A DNA stretch of 64,000 bases from Datnioides undecimradiatus (Eukaryota; Chordata; Actinopteri; Lobotiformes; Datnioididae): the NCBI GenBank assembly GCA_008933995.1, contig WARS01000029.1, positions 18,879,511-18,943,510 of the forward strand, in the 5' to 3' direction. Below the pieces are notes generated by a model that did no database searches, was not told the DNA's origin, and was given only the letters and a program-made list of their open reading frames with translations. Of this stretch, positions 34,078 through 47,700 are shown one piece after another (the stretch's first letter is position 1; each line of letters begins with the position of its first letter). Position numbers and translations under genes: made by a program.

Positions 34078-34457
34078 GGAGGAGGGGACATTATGGAGAC
34101 AGCGACGAGAGGAAAAGACAGACACAGACAAGAACAGACACAAAGAAAGAGATGCACAGACATAAATAGATGGAGACGTGTGAGAGACAAAACACAGACA
34201 TACATTTAAAGCAGACATTCACAAACAGGCAGAGAGCAGCGTGCGCAGAGTGCAGAATGGAGACGCACAGTTAAAAAAACATGCAAAAAAACAAGTCACA
34301 TGAAAAGCAAAGGAAATAAATGACAAGCCGAATGTGGCAAAGTGACAAAAAATAAGAGATAAAAGACAAAGTTGGGCACGAACAACCAAAATCACAGACA
34401 GACAGTCATAAAGACAGACAGACAGACAGATACACAGAGAGAAAGACAACACATTAG
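34078..34457 (-). promoter_or_regulatory. raver2: 380-base AG exclusion zone and polypyrimidine tract before exon 3
   Basis: The plus strand has no CT between the acceptor (34076-34077) and 34458-34459, so the transcript lacks AG for 380 bases. The tract is rich in CUGUCUGUC, UCUUU and UCUCUCU words. Directly after the distal AG the transcript reads CTAAT, a full match to the yUnAy branch consensus (A at 34454), 379 bases from the exon. A distant branch point is the natural reading; regulation is inferred. Confidence 0.75.
34412..34430. repeat. (GACA)n tetranucleotide repeat
   Basis: Short run of GACA on the plus strand (UGUC in the transcript) inside the pyrimidine tract upstream of exon 3. 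Confidence 0.85.
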
Positions 34458-35414
34458 CTAGAAAGCCAGTAGGGAGCCACTATGTAGGGGAATCCACTGT
34501 GACGCACACATACATACACACCTCATTCTATAAAATGACAACCTGACCGATGTATATATGGACAAGTGACAAATTAAAGGAAAAACCAACACAAAGCTTC
34601 TTAGTATAGACACCAGAACAGCTTCGATGCTCCTTAGCATTGATTTTATTACTATCTTTCTAACTCTAAACTGGAGCGATGAACACTACCCTCCCAGATA
34701 TATTCCTTCATTTGCTGTTTTTATGATGATATACCAACACCTGACTTATGGCTCTTCCGTAGGTGTTTAACTGGATGGCTGCGAAGGTCATAGTGCATAA
34801 TGCTCGCCCACTTGTTGAGAGCATAATGAAGGATGACTCATGTGACCAAATCCCTTTTTTTTCCCACATCTTTGCAGTTTACGCACTGCATCACTTCTAT
34901 AATATGTAACTGTCAGTGCACTGTTATTGCTGTCTGCCGTCGGCATCTGTGAAAGAACCGCGCTTCTGTTATGCATATATATCAAAGTATGGGACCATGA
35001 TGCTCGTGCATGCGTCGCGGTCTTCAAATATACACTGTCTGTGCTGACTTCTGACCCTATTTACTGATTTCTTCCCAATAGATCTACATTCAGATGTAAT
35101 CACTGCTCCTGCTCCGCATCTGGTCAGTTGAACAGTCTTTGTGACTGAAGCTCCTGTCATCTGTGCCCCAACAGTGAACCCTCTTTCTGAGTAACTTAGA
35201 TCTTTTCCTCTTGTCCTTGACACAAAATCTGATTCAGTTGGGCCGGCTCAGCATTTTCATGCATGCCGCAGAGCGCGATTGGATGTTAATTACTTAATTG
35301 TACCATTCTGTGCACCTGTGTGTAAGCATTGAAGCATCTGCACTCGTTATGTATCAACTCTTGTTTATTCAGGTTTTTCATTTAAATTGTCACTTGTGCA
35401 TGTGTGTGTGTGTG

Positions 35415-35460
35415 TACAGTGGGGACCAAAAGTTTGAAACCACATTCCCAGTTTAGTAAA
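35415..35460 (+). mobile_element. possible Tc1/mariner terminal inverted repeat, single end
   Basis: TA followed by CAGTGGGGACCAAAAGTTTG and AAACCAC is the typical start of fish Tc1-like elements inserted at TA. No matching opposite end or transposase frame was found nearby. Confidence 0.45.
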
Positions 35461-38400
35461 TTCACCGTACACCATAATACAGTCTTAAGGAATAATATGT
35501 AATACTGGTAATTTTGAATACTTAATATGCTGGTAATGGTAATATACTGATGTATTAATACTGGTACTTTTGTTGTGAAGCTGTGAGACAAATGTTTTGT
35601 CTCTCCTTCATGTCAGTGATAATATTGAAGTTGCTCAAGTCACATTTTAAATCAACACTACTGCTCACTGTCATAAAGTATCTCTTACAATCACCGCCCG
35701 AGTTTCTCAGTGTTCCTTCCAAAAACATTAAGTACATCTGGAGAGAAAAGTCATGTTTTATTTCAGTCCTGTTAAACAAGTTTAGAGTCTTTAAAGGGAG
35801 TTCAGTGTCTCTTTATAGCCTCCTGTATTTATCAGAGTCAATTCATTAGGCTTTGATATTTAATGTTTAAGTTACAGTCCAGTCTGAGAGGCCTTAGTAA
35901 GAAAAGGCATCATAGTGATATCTAACTAAATGAATAAAGAACACAATGTTTAAAGGCCCATTGATAAATCCACACACACACACATAAAAGCTATTGCCAG
36001 GCTGAAGAGAAGTAACACAGTGAATACATTGAATATTAGAGGTCTATAAAACTTCACACAGCCTCAAAACAAAACAGAATCATGGGCTATAAAAAGAGGT
36101 GGTGATGCATTGATCTGAATGGGGATGTGGTTACACTGCACCCAACTATCCAATCAGTCAAATGTAACTTTCAAGCAGGTACTACCTTGAAACATGTTGT
36201 GAAAATAGCTGGACCAGAGAATCACAGATTTACATTACAGACGGTGAAATATGACTTGTTGAACGAGACTTTCCATCATCTCCCTAAATAACTTATGTTG
36301 GAACAAGTGAGTGAAGGTCAGTGATTCTGCTGCTCCGCCGAACCCGCTCGGAGGCCAAAAGAGTAACAGTGAAATTAAACTGCGCAGCTCTCAGGTTTGT
36401 CTATTTAAATCAGCAGGCGTTGCAGAGAAAGCGCTTGTGTGTTCAGTTGCAATAAATGATAACTACAGCACCTTCTGGCTCCCAAAGTGTCAAAAGACTA
36501 ACAGAATTCATTTGAATTGTAAACATCCAAGCAGGCTACTGTGGTATGAACACAAGGGCCAAAGGCAAGGCCAAAACAAACAAGCACACAATAAAAATAC
36601 TGTTGAATATGGAGAAACAACATGTGAGGTCCAACATTACCATGGTGATTAAGTTAAAATGCTATATCATATGTAACTTCTCTCAAAACCAGCGATCATA
36701 CTTTTACAGAGTTGCACCTCCTCGTAGTTGCTGTAGGAGATGTAAAGCATTAGTGATTCACGGACGCGGTGCTTTAAAGTGGACGGCGAACAACTGAACA
36801 CAGCTGCGCCGTGCACTTTTAGCTTCTGACCTGCAGGAAAATATCACCGTGCCTCAGGACGCTGCTGCCCCTGTGGTCATGCACCTGTATGAGAACACAA
36901 AGCAGTGACTTTTATCAAAGCTGCACCCTCACCTGCTGTTATCCTGACCCCGAAGTCATGCACGCATTGTTCTTAAGAGTTTCATCCCTGCACATACCAA
37001 CTCCTGCCATGTTGAAACCACTGAGCCAATGGTAAAACCACGTTTTTGTCAACAGTGGACTTCAAACACACATCTAATGCAGTGATATTTCATGTTGGCG
37101 GAGATGTTCTGACCTGCTGGTTTTTACTTCCTTCCTGCACCCACTGGCTGCTCTGTCATCAGTACCCTTTCTAAAAAAAAACTAAGTGTTTCAAACAATA
37201 TTTACCAAAACCATCGGAGGCACTGAAGGCAGATACCCTTTTTTTTGGTATCTTTACATGCTGGAGTTCTAATTATGAAGGCTTTTTATCGTGCCCCATT
37301 TCCATGTGGCGGTAATGATGCTCCATGTTGGATGGGTACGTGAAAGCCTGACAACTGGCAGCCTGGAGGATAAGTTGAGTGTCATTTGTAGCTCTTGTCT
37401 TCCATTACTGGCGACAATCTGGAGAAGCCAAATCCACCAGACAGGGTGAAAATTCACTCTGGTGGCCAAAACCAAAGAGAGCGCATCTACAAATACTGGC
37501 ATTTGTATTTAAATGATTTATATTACTGATAAATGAAATGATATCCAAGAGTCAAAGAATATGTAGAAACCTGAATAACATGGTGGAAATCAAAACATCT
37601 TTCCGGGTTCAAAGGGATTTCATGTAGCTATGAAATGACTGCACTGGTCATTGTGAACAATTTAAGCTATAACTAGTGACTATACATCTACATCAAGGTA
37701 AACTGTGCCCAAACTGCTGTGCTCTGTATGGGAGTGAGCTCTGGCATCATTTTCAGCAGTAATCAGAATGAAAATTAAAGCATTGCACATTTGTTTGTTT
37801 CTGCACCAAATGTTTTTTGAGCTATTCCAGACTGAGCTCCAAAACAACGGGTCATTTACAGCCTACACTGCTCAATCTGCATAAATGTATGTGTTTGTGT
37901 GCCAGCCTGCTGTGTGTCAATGTGTACATGTTGACGTGACAAAAACCTCCGGGAACAGCAGGCCAGAAAAGAAAAACGCAGGAAGGAAATGAGATGAATC
38001 ATACTGTTTGTCTAATGTCTCCAGTCTTAAAACACCACAAACAACTTCAGAAAGGATCCAGCGACAAAAGAAACATCACGTGACGCAAAGTTTCCACGTC
38101 TGATCCCGAGTGCATGACAAATTGTCCGGCCCCACAGGAAAAGCACAGATGAATGCCGGAGTTTAGGTTCCGGGCCCACAAATCATGAGCGACTGTTAAA
38201 TTATTCAAATGAAAACACTGGCAGCTGGTGTCTCTGCCACTCATCAGAGGGAGCAACAGAGCCAAAAAACATCAGAGTGATGAGTGATTTTTGGTGCTAC
38301 AAAAAAAAAAAAAGGTGCTTCAATCACAAACAGTGCAAACAATGATTACTCAGTCGAAGCTGGTTACGTCTATGGTTCGCCTCCACAACCTGAAGTTTTA

Positions 38401-38824
38401 AAACTTTGGCAGAAAACCTCTCAAACCAACCTACGAGTCACAATCCACCTTTCTGCCTGTGTGCATTCTGCATATGTTCGGTCCTCCAATCAACCCTCCC
38501 TGACCGGGCTATAGTGCAGGTATACCATTTGACTCTTCTGTGGAGGAAGTGCGCAAAGTAAAATGAACATTAGGACTCAACATTGGACAAGTGGATTATG
38601 CAGCAGAGGTGATTTGAGTTGGCCACGTCAACTAAGAGCCGCCGTTCTCCACAGGATCTAGAGCAATTATAGAGCTGGATTTCAAGCCTGAGAGAGGTGA
38701 ATATTTGATTCTGAAAAGATACGATTTCAGGTATCACATTCCTCTAAACTCACCCACTTAAACCCACAAAAGTGCAAAAAGTTTAAATTGTAGTTTTTAG
38801 TATATTCAAATATATCAATGCAAG

Positions 38825-39125
38825 GAGGGCTGCAGCTAACAACAGTTCCCATTATTACTTAATCTGCTGGTCATTGTTTGGTTAAGCATTTAATTTTTGC
38901 ACCTGTTAAATGTGAGAAAATGATAAAAAATGTTTATCACAATTTCCCTAGATATTGCCTGGCTTATCTGATCTGAATAAAAGTCCCACAACAAAAGATA
39001 TTCGATATACAAGGATACAAAACTAAATAAAATCGGGAAACCCTCAGATTTGAGGAGCTGAAAATGGAAAATAGACTAAAATCATTTGCGAAACCTGTCA
39101 TTGCTTAATTTTCAAATATTTAAAT
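38825..39125 (-). mobile_element. decayed teleost MITE (AATCGTTGCAGC family), reverse orientation
   Basis: It starts GGGCTGCAGCTAACAACAG, then TTTGGT, AATGTTTATCACAATTTCCC, AAAAGATATTCGATATACAAG and TTTGAGGAGCTGAAAATGG. These are, in order, the words of a common fish repeat that starts with a GGGCTGCAACTAACGATTA-like end. Strongly diverged. Confidence 0.6.
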
Positions 39126-41216
39126 ATCAGAGTGTGGACATGATCATGTTGACACCACATTGTTTCATCTCATTTGTGTTGCAGGACTTGAAATGAACGA
39201 TGCATGAGATGCATGAGCAGGCATCTAGGACTGAGTGCAGATCAGGTAGGTGCTGCAGAATATTAGCCAAAAAATGCTGAAATGAGCAACAATTGGGACA
39301 TCTGCTCCACGGGCGTCTTAGTTTTCACAGAGAACAATCAATGTAGGCAGATCTAATGCAAGGTCAGGACCGGGCTAACACATAGAAAATCCATCCACAG
39401 CTCTCTGTATCTCTGTGTCTTCAGCCTGCCTGTATTTGTCTTTCTCCCCCTGCTGCATCTGTATCTTCATTGATCTCTCTGCATTGTCTGTTTGTGCCTG
39501 TTCTTCCCACCATACTCCTCTCTGACTACTGTACTTCTTCATATCTATTGGCTTTATGCCCGTCTGTCCTTTTGGTCTACTTCTCTCCCAGCTTTTCTAT
39601 CTCCATTTCCACGTGCCTCTGTCTGTCTTCAGATACCGCCTCCACCCAAATCAATTACCTCAAAGCCCATCTAATACTCTTACACATACACACACTCACA
39701 CACGCACTCTGTAATGGATCTCTTACACTAAGCTGAGAGCCTAATCTGGTTTTAACCCGCTAAGTATGCTACCTAACATTAGGCATTACAAGGAGATGGA
39801 GAGAATATGGTTTGGGTATCATGCTGAAGCTCTCTCTCTCTTTCTACTGCCTCTAATGACACAGTGCAGCCCAACAAGCGGGGGCTGACGTCAAATCCTT
39901 CTCAATACGTTCTCCGGCAGTGAAAGGGAGAACTCTAAGACTCTTAAAAAGCTTATAAATAATGTTATACTTCACAGACTGGCAATCAATGAGTGGGCTA
40001 CTAAGCGAACTTTGTCAAAAAAAGAAAAAAAATTTCCACAAAAGCGCCAACGTCTTAATTATGGGTCTCCGCTTCTGAACATGTCGATTATTCCCCATGT
40101 TCCTATGAGGAGTGCGCAGGGGCACGGGGAAAGAAAAGAAATCTTCCGCTGAAATCACCTCAAAGGCTGCAATTCAGCTGCCACGCTCTCACTCGAAGGA
40201 GCTAATTAAAAACAGGGGAGTTACGAACGGCACGGCGGACCCCCGAAACTCGAGGGGCTGGTCCTCATGCTGTGTGGAAGGTGGTCCTGCTGTTTCATCT
40301 CGGGCCCCGGGGCCGTGATGAAAGTCTCAGGTGCAGAGAGGAATCTCGTGGAAATAAACAACTCAGGCGGCTGACTGGGGAAAACGATCCAGGATCTACG
40401 CAAGTTCAAGATCGAACTGAATGAATCCACATATGCATATGATCTCTGATTCGCAGGTGACTTTCAAAATGCTCGGTAAGCCCTTATTTGCAATTATAAA
40501 CATAAAGCATCTGAGTGGCATTATCCCATAACCTGTATTTATATAAGCAACAAACCATTCTGGTACTTTGACATGTAAATATGGAGCCACTCTTCATTAT
40601 ACATATAGCTTTAGCTTGATTCATTCACTCGACGGTCAACAGACTGTGTCCTGTCTTCAAGTCGGGAGATCTGTTCAATCAAAATGTCAATATGCTCATC
40701 TGAGTTATCATACATGTACAGTATTTACACTTTATAAGCAGGAGCTAGTCTGTTTTTTGTCCCTCAAGCAGAATCCAAGCTGCCCTGTCCTCTTAGCGGA
40801 GTTTGTTTGAGACTGTGTTCAGATTTTGAAGAAGACTGCACAGATTTGTTTTTCTCGGTTGAAGAGTCTCTGACCTTTCTATCCCACGTAAGATGCAACA
40901 CAACCCAAACATAACCACTACTGTTGAGAACTCAGTTTTATTGTAAATAATATTTTAATTTTCTTCTAATATTGAGTAAAACAGCTAGTGCTACCACTAA
41001 GATTTTGTAGGCCAAGGATCAAACCGAATCAGACTATGAGTCCCTGGGTGCTTAAAAGCCCTTTGCAGTGTGCGGATCTATAATAATTTAAAAAAAAAAA
41101 AGAAACAAAGTAAAATCATATCTACAAAAATACACCTTGACCTTCAAGATTAACACATGACAGTGACCTGATTTTATTTTTTCTTCCGTCTTTCATCTGA
41201 AAACTTTCACCTTGGC

Positions 41217-41244
41217 AAAAAAAAAAAAAAAAGGGGGGGGGGGG
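41217..41244. repeat. A18 followed by G10
   Basis: Two abutting homopolymers on the plus strand; a likely assembly or sequencing error hotspot. Confidence 0.9.
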
Positions 41245-41665
41245 TAATTTTTTTCCCATAAAATTCAAAATTATGATCCAAGGGCAACACTACGGCACAA
41301 TTTAAATGAGAAATTGCACCAACCAGCAGCCTGGGAGACGCCTATTATCTTTCTGTGATACCTTCATCCCTTACAGGCCATCATGTGATAAATTATAATT
41401 TTATCCATTTCACAGAGCCCCCTTCTCTGCTACAGGTGAAAAAGTTGCTTAAGTGGTGATGTCAAAGATTTCAATTTGCTTTGGAGACGAAAGGAAGATA
41501 AGAGGGAGCGAGGGAGCGGAGGACGGTGATTAGAAATTACATCATCATTGCAATTTCAACCTGAACTGAGGATATATCATCTGTGTGTGAGCTGGGGCTG
41601 ACAGGCTGGGAAGAACGAGCTCTCTGTGGATCTTGTTTCTCTTTCTTTATCAATCTCTCTCTGAT

Positions 41666-41698
41666 ACACACACATACACACACACACACACACACACT
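41666..41698. repeat. (CA)n microsatellite with one interruption
   Basis: CA run broken by one CATA. Confidence 0.9.
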
Positions 41699-42077
41699 AT
41701 ACACACAACTGAATTACCCTTACAACAAAGCCCCCCAAGGATGTTCTTGACTGTGAACTGCAAAGTGTATAAATCCAAGGATCACAGACAACATGGTCTT
41801 TGAGAGGATCGCAGATTTGATCTGAAACACACAGAGATTTCACAAAAGAAGGTAAAAGCAGGACCAGACTGGAGGAACGACGAGGCTCCTTCAACAAGCT
41901 GTGGTGAAACGCCATCAGCGACTACGTCTACAAATATAACACACACGCGCAGCTACAACCCAGCCACGATTGCGCCTCATAGTTCTCATCCTTGTTTGCA
42001 TCTGTGTGGCTTTATCTTCTCCTCACTACTCTCTGCTAGCATCTACATGAGGACACTTCAGACGAGCTGCATCATCC

Positions 42078-42107
42078 CTCTCTCTCTCTCTCTCTCCCTC
42101 TCCCCCA
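42078..42107. repeat. (TC)n tract
   Basis: TC dinucleotides running into CCCTCTCCCCC on the plus strand; purine-rich in the transcript. Confidence 0.85.
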
Positions 42108-44275
42108 GCGGCCCTCTCATCCTCAGAGCCCTTTGTCTTGTAACACGTCGGCCCTCCCACACTGTCCTCTCCATCATCACACCTCCCTCTTGATGCTGTT
42201 CCTTCTCTCTCGTCTCTCACCATTTCCATCCATCAGCCCCCCTACCTCACTACACCAGCCTGCAGCCACTTCCGTGGCAGTTGTGGATGGGACATCAGGC
42301 GTTAATTATTTGTTTTTTCAATAGATTTAAATTGCTATGGAAAGCGCATGTATAAAAAAAAAATGTCTAGGTGTGCATTTACATTCCAAAAAGAAACACA
42401 CATAGCACTTAAAAATACATAAATGTTTATTTTTACACTCGTCACCACATTACATCAACTTGCCTCCATGTCACTTTGATGATTTTGTCTTGCCGCTCTC
42501 GCTACAACCATGATTAAGTCCAGTTTGCTTCTGTTTGTTTGTTTGTTTGCTTTCCTTCCCAGCTCTGGGGGCTGCTCCTGCAACAGGCTGCAGAGGCTGC
42601 TTTGATGGCATAAAGCTCTCGATTTCCCATAAAAATGCATGAAAAAAACCCACTGCGGTGTCTTTTCTAAGATCAAATAATGCCTGTTTTCCATGGTGTT
42701 TATGAGAAGAGAGATTTTTCTAATTTCATCTCATAAAAGCATTTAATTTTAGATATAATTCAGACATAATATATTGTTATATCATAATCTGTATGCCTGT
42801 GATCCTAATTTAAGCCAGTAATGCAATATTCCCAATCTTATCTTGCAAATCCAAAGAGATGTACTGAATTATTTGTGTTAGATACAACACAAAGACAACA
42901 ATTTAAACAGTATCAAGTGGCCGTTATTTTGTCTGACTATTCTCCATGGAACACTACCTGACGCACAACCTATATTATGTGCAAAAGCTGCAGCATCTTT
43001 AAAACTGGCACGAATTAGTCAGGCTAAACTGAGTTTCACATCCACATTGTCAGATGTTGTGCAGGGACATCTTGTCTCATTCAGTCCTGCAGTAGCAAAA
43101 ACACCAGAGAGACTCAAGATGCAACAAGTGTGGAGCAAGATGCAGGCAAGCAGGAGAGCAAGGACCATCCTGATAGTTGGCAGCGACATGAATGAGGACA
43201 TATGACAGTTTCTGCAGAATCATGAGCAGACAACTCTTAATATCTCTCTTATTATTGTATTTGTTCTTGTTATTGTCGTTTGCAGTAGTAATGTTTCAAT
43301 GTTATAGTACATATCAGGTTGGTGGGTGGTGCGTTTGGTGTATAGGTGGACAGAGAGATGGAGAAATGGAGGGATGAGATGCCTAAAGCAAGCGCTGAGT
43401 GGATCTAACACTCGGCATCTCTTCAACCAGCCGCCCACTCAACCGCCCACAGCTACATTGTTCACTCAGCCGCTCGGTACCTCTATGAAACATTTCACTC
43501 TAAAAATGCATGATCCGCACACGTAATTTTGCGTGCTTGCATACAGTCTTGTAGTATACGTATGGAAATGTGCATTTCTGGTGGACACCCTAACCATGAG
43601 AAAGGTAAACAACAGGGCCCGCTGAGTCTGATTTAAATATGAATAGACACAAACGATCAGAATCCGTTAGAGCCACTACAGAAGCCCGCAGGTTGAAGAA
43701 AAAGGTTGTCACCAGCTGCAAATACTTTCAGACACTAAGTACCAGCGGATAATGCGCTTTGGATCGTGCATCTGCTCCCTCCCCTGTCGGCCATTGTATC
43801 ATCAATTCATCATCTATCGATCCTTCCAGTAGATCATCTCTCCATCTCACTCATTTTTCTCTCTGACACGCCCACCCTGTGTCCATATCCCCTTTTTGCC
43901 ATTTGTCAAACAATCTGTCATTTTAAGTCAATCCCGAACTTCGCCCTCCGTCCATCAATTCGGTTCCTCGTCATCCTTCCATCGCCCATTCTGCAGATGG
44001 TTTTCACCTATTCCTTCTTTCTCTCTCTCTCTCTTCTCCTCCCTGCCTTTTCTCTCATCTTCCTCAGTCTGTTTACGGTCTATAATGTAGCACAGGGGAG
44101 CCCAAACTGTTTCCTTTGAAAGGTCAAAACTACAAGTTACGATTGGTCAAGGGGCCAAGAGCAAACACTATTGTTAAGATGCAATACATACCAAGATCAC
44201 GTGTTCCTTTAACTGACTGCCCGTGCTCGCCCAAAGTGCAATCTGCCTGCTGTGTTAAGACTTTAAGAAATAAGT

Positions 44276-44610
44276 AAAATCAATGGCAATGAAATCGATC
44301 AGTTAGTCGATCTGGTGACAATTAATCAATTACCTTTGAAGCAAAAAAGCCAAACATTCACAGGGTTAAACTTGCTGAATATGAGGTTTTGCAATTTCTC
44401 TAGGAGGAGTATTACAAAAACCTGTTTAATGCATATAACAGTTTGATATTAATACAAAAATCTTTGGGATAGGTACAGTGAGGAATCTGAAGACATTATA
44501 AATTATAGCAGTATTTTCCCTTTTTCTGATTTTATGGGCAAAACAGTTGATGGAAAAATAATTGGCAAATTAATTGATAATGAAAATGATAATTGGCTGC
44601 AGCCTCTATT
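44276..44610 (+). mobile_element. decayed teleost MITE (AATCGTTGCAGC family), forward orientation
   Basis: Words in order: GATCAGTTAGTCGATC, AATTAATCAATTACC, GAAGCAAAAAAGCCAAACAT, ATCTTTGGGATAGG, TGAAGACATTA, ATTGATAATGAAAATGATAA, GGCTGCAGCCTCT. They are the same family as 38825-39125, in the opposite orientation. Confidence 0.65.
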
Positions 44611-47600
44611 AGTTTGCAGCTCCTCGCAATGAATAAGATCATCCTCATGCACCTGGAAACGCCTCACCCTCTCGACTGAACCAACACATGTGAAAGCAGG
44701 GGGGTTTCGTTTTCTCAGCAACTGCTTGAACCACAGACGGGGTTCAGTGCGAAGCAAAACAGCGTTGTTAAAGAGAACGCGATGACATTTTCATAACTTA
44801 ATCAATGCATTTAAAGTGTCTCAACAAATGCAATGAAAAACGTTTCAGTGAAATGACTAAAGCTCATTTGGTCGCACGCAAACAACAAAGACCCTGGGTC
44901 AGAGAGGGAAATATGCATATTCAAAACCAGTTCTTTGCAATACCTCAGGGAGGCACACCAAGTATACTTCCTCTTTTCACGCGCGCCGAAGACTGAGCTG
45001 TGTGTGTGTATGTCCGTGGCCAGCTGGTTTTCAAAAGTTCTTCTTATCTTGAGTGTGCATTTTGTGCGCTCCTTAAACAGAGAAAGCAAGGTTGTGAGCT
45101 CTGATAACGCCGCGGCTATCAGACGCTCAACACTCTGTGTATGTTGCGCGCTCACGTGTGTCTTTGTGTGCACCCTTGATTTGTACAGAAGCTTTCAACC
45201 GCGGGAGTCAGACCGAGTGTGCCCACATGTGCGCGTGTTGTGTTGACTTCTGTGTTCTTCATGTGCATTTGTGTGAACTGCAGATAAGACTGAAAAGAGA
45301 AACTTGAGGGTTAATACGCAGTCAGTGATTACGCTGATGAGACATCTGCATATTTTACATATTTCAGCGATTCCTGCGTATTTTATTTTTTGAATTCTGA
45401 TTGTCACAGGGAGCTAAACAAACTGTTTATTTGCCACAGCTGGCTTGAGGTTATTTAAATGATTTCTGCAGAAGAAGAAGCTCCAGTTTTTGCTTACATT
45501 TCCATAAGTGTTCACAGTCAGTCACACACCACTGTTCTATGACTAGGTCACCGATGCATTCAAATTGAAATTAAAAGCAAATTATCAACTCTTGCCATTC
45601 CCAGCACTGGGGGTTTGTTTTAAAGGACACTGTAAAGGCATTTCCACAGTCCAGTGCCAGTTTAATACATTACATGGGTAAGCTACAAGTTTGTTTTGGT
45701 AGTGTGTGTGTTCTGATACCAGCGTCCCATTCCCATGGTTTTGCTCTGTGTGTGTATGTGTGCGTTAGCATGATGCTACCCAACACCACTGCCCCTTGCG
45801 CAGTACTATGAAAGCTCTTTTAATGACGTAGCTGCACTGCTGCTGCTTTCAAATGCTAGCTAACATCAGCTTCTTCTCTAAAACACAAAGTAACTCTCAA
45901 TACTTTGGTTCTCATTTACTCATTTTAGCTCCCTGTTACCAATAGCATTTGCAGATCGACTAGCTCAGTGGGCAACGACCTCCAGTGCTGATGAACTGCT
46001 TCAGCACTAAATCACTGCTCTGTTGTGAACTTAAAAAGAATATCTAGGCTGTGCTTTGATCGATAAATATCATAAAAATCTCTCCTGCTGCTAATTAAAA
46101 CCAAGTGCTTCCCTGAGATGAACTAAGACTTTGCGCATGAATGGCTGCTCATATATTTGAATATATTTTAATTAAAATATGGTCATTCGTGGACTTTGAG
46201 GCAATGAGGCAGGCTGCAGCTACTGTACCATTTCGCAAGTACCCCAGACACAAATGCGATGGGCCCAGTTACTGTCAGTCAGCTTGTAATGAGCAAACAC
46301 AGGAGACACTGATGCTGAGAACCAAAGGAAGGCAAAGGAAAGGGAGCCATCACAATCATCATCATCATCTTCCCCCTCTCCTCCTCCTCTTTTGGTGTCA
46401 AACATGAGGTCTTTTAACAAGCCGAGGCGTATGCGTGGGGGTACTTATCACTTCATTAGCTTCCCACGGTACACTCAGTCTAATGAAAGTCTCAAGAATA
46501 TAAAATAATGAACACACACCACAAACACACACGAAACATAATATGACATCTTCAGGACATATTTGTGTGTGCGTGTGTGTGTGTACACGTGTGTTTGTAT
46601 TTGTGCGCGAATGTGTATGTGTGTGTGTGTGCGTAGTGTTTGATCAAAGATAACAGCCGCATCACATTTGCGTAGTCTGCGCTGATTTGCATTTGGTGAT
46701 TCACAAGGAGACAGATGGACAGATGATGACAGAGAGGGAGAAAAAGAAAAGATGGGGGAGAGGGGGGGGGGGTCCGTAGTGACAAGCTGGCGTCCAGGGG
46801 AAACAGTTAGATGGACTCGGCTGCTGTCACTTAAGATGGGATGACGGTGGAACAAAAATAAGAGAAAATGGGAGAAAAGGAGCAGCGTTGAGTCTCGTAA
46901 CGGCTCTGTTGGACCGTGGCGTGCAGTTCTGTGAGAGCCCAAAACACACACGCGCAAACAAAAACACACAAGTCCGCCTTCGCTGTAGAGCCAAACACTC
47001 AACTCCAATGACTAATGTCCTAATTTCAATAATTATTCTTAATGTGCAGTAAAGCAGAAGTACAGTAATGAGTCCTCAAAGCCCCTCAGAATACCGCTCA
47101 CATAAAATGTACTCTAATTACTCTTTAGCTGCATCATTACAAAGCAAAACTATAGATGCTGGCACCAGACTCATTTGACATATTCTTTAATTCTCATTTT
47201 ATTCTTTTTAGAATTTCACTTACTGCCTCCATGTTTGAAATGTGTTGTATAAATGAAGCTGCCTTACGTAACCAGGGAGGAAAGTGCTATATGTTTATTG
47301 TGTTACACCATAATGAGACATGGAGACACATCTTTAAGGAAAACTATGAATCGTGGGTAAAACTACAGGGGCATGCAGTGGCTCCAGTTGCATTTGGTTC
47401 AGCGGTAAAACCAAAATGCTTCCTGTCGTGATATTTGGAGCTGTGCATCAATTTATTGATTCTGATTTGCGGTTCCAGTTCTTGATTCCTGGTTCAAACT
47501 GTCCAAGTAAAAACCAGGGAGTAAAAAACACTTTTATGTTGAGCTGATTTACACGTCAAATACTGCACTTTGGCAGAAATGTAGGGGTCTGCTGTAAAAG

Positions 47601-47662
47601 TACAAAAGCACCTAAAACGACCATACCCATTGTGACGCAGCAGTTAATGCCTCGACACGTTG

Positions 47663-47700
47663 CATGTGACTGCAAATCGTTTCTGATTTGCAGTCACATG
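47663..47700. repeat. perfect 16-bp inverted repeat, 6-base loop
   Basis: CATGTGACTGCAAATC at 47663-47678 and its exact reverse complement at 47685-47700, loop GTTTCT. The arms are complex sequence, not simple repeat. Confidence 0.95.

Noticed and set aside
33747-34205. Extension of exon 3 upstream through the open frame
   Set aside because: The frame stays open only because the tract is CU-rich. The phase from exon 2 (one base) and the human exon boundary require the acceptor at 34076.
46475-47008. 177-codon minus-strand open frame
   Set aside because: Low-complexity translation (His-Thr repeats from CA/TG, Ser/Pro-rich) in intron 2 with no recognisable domain.
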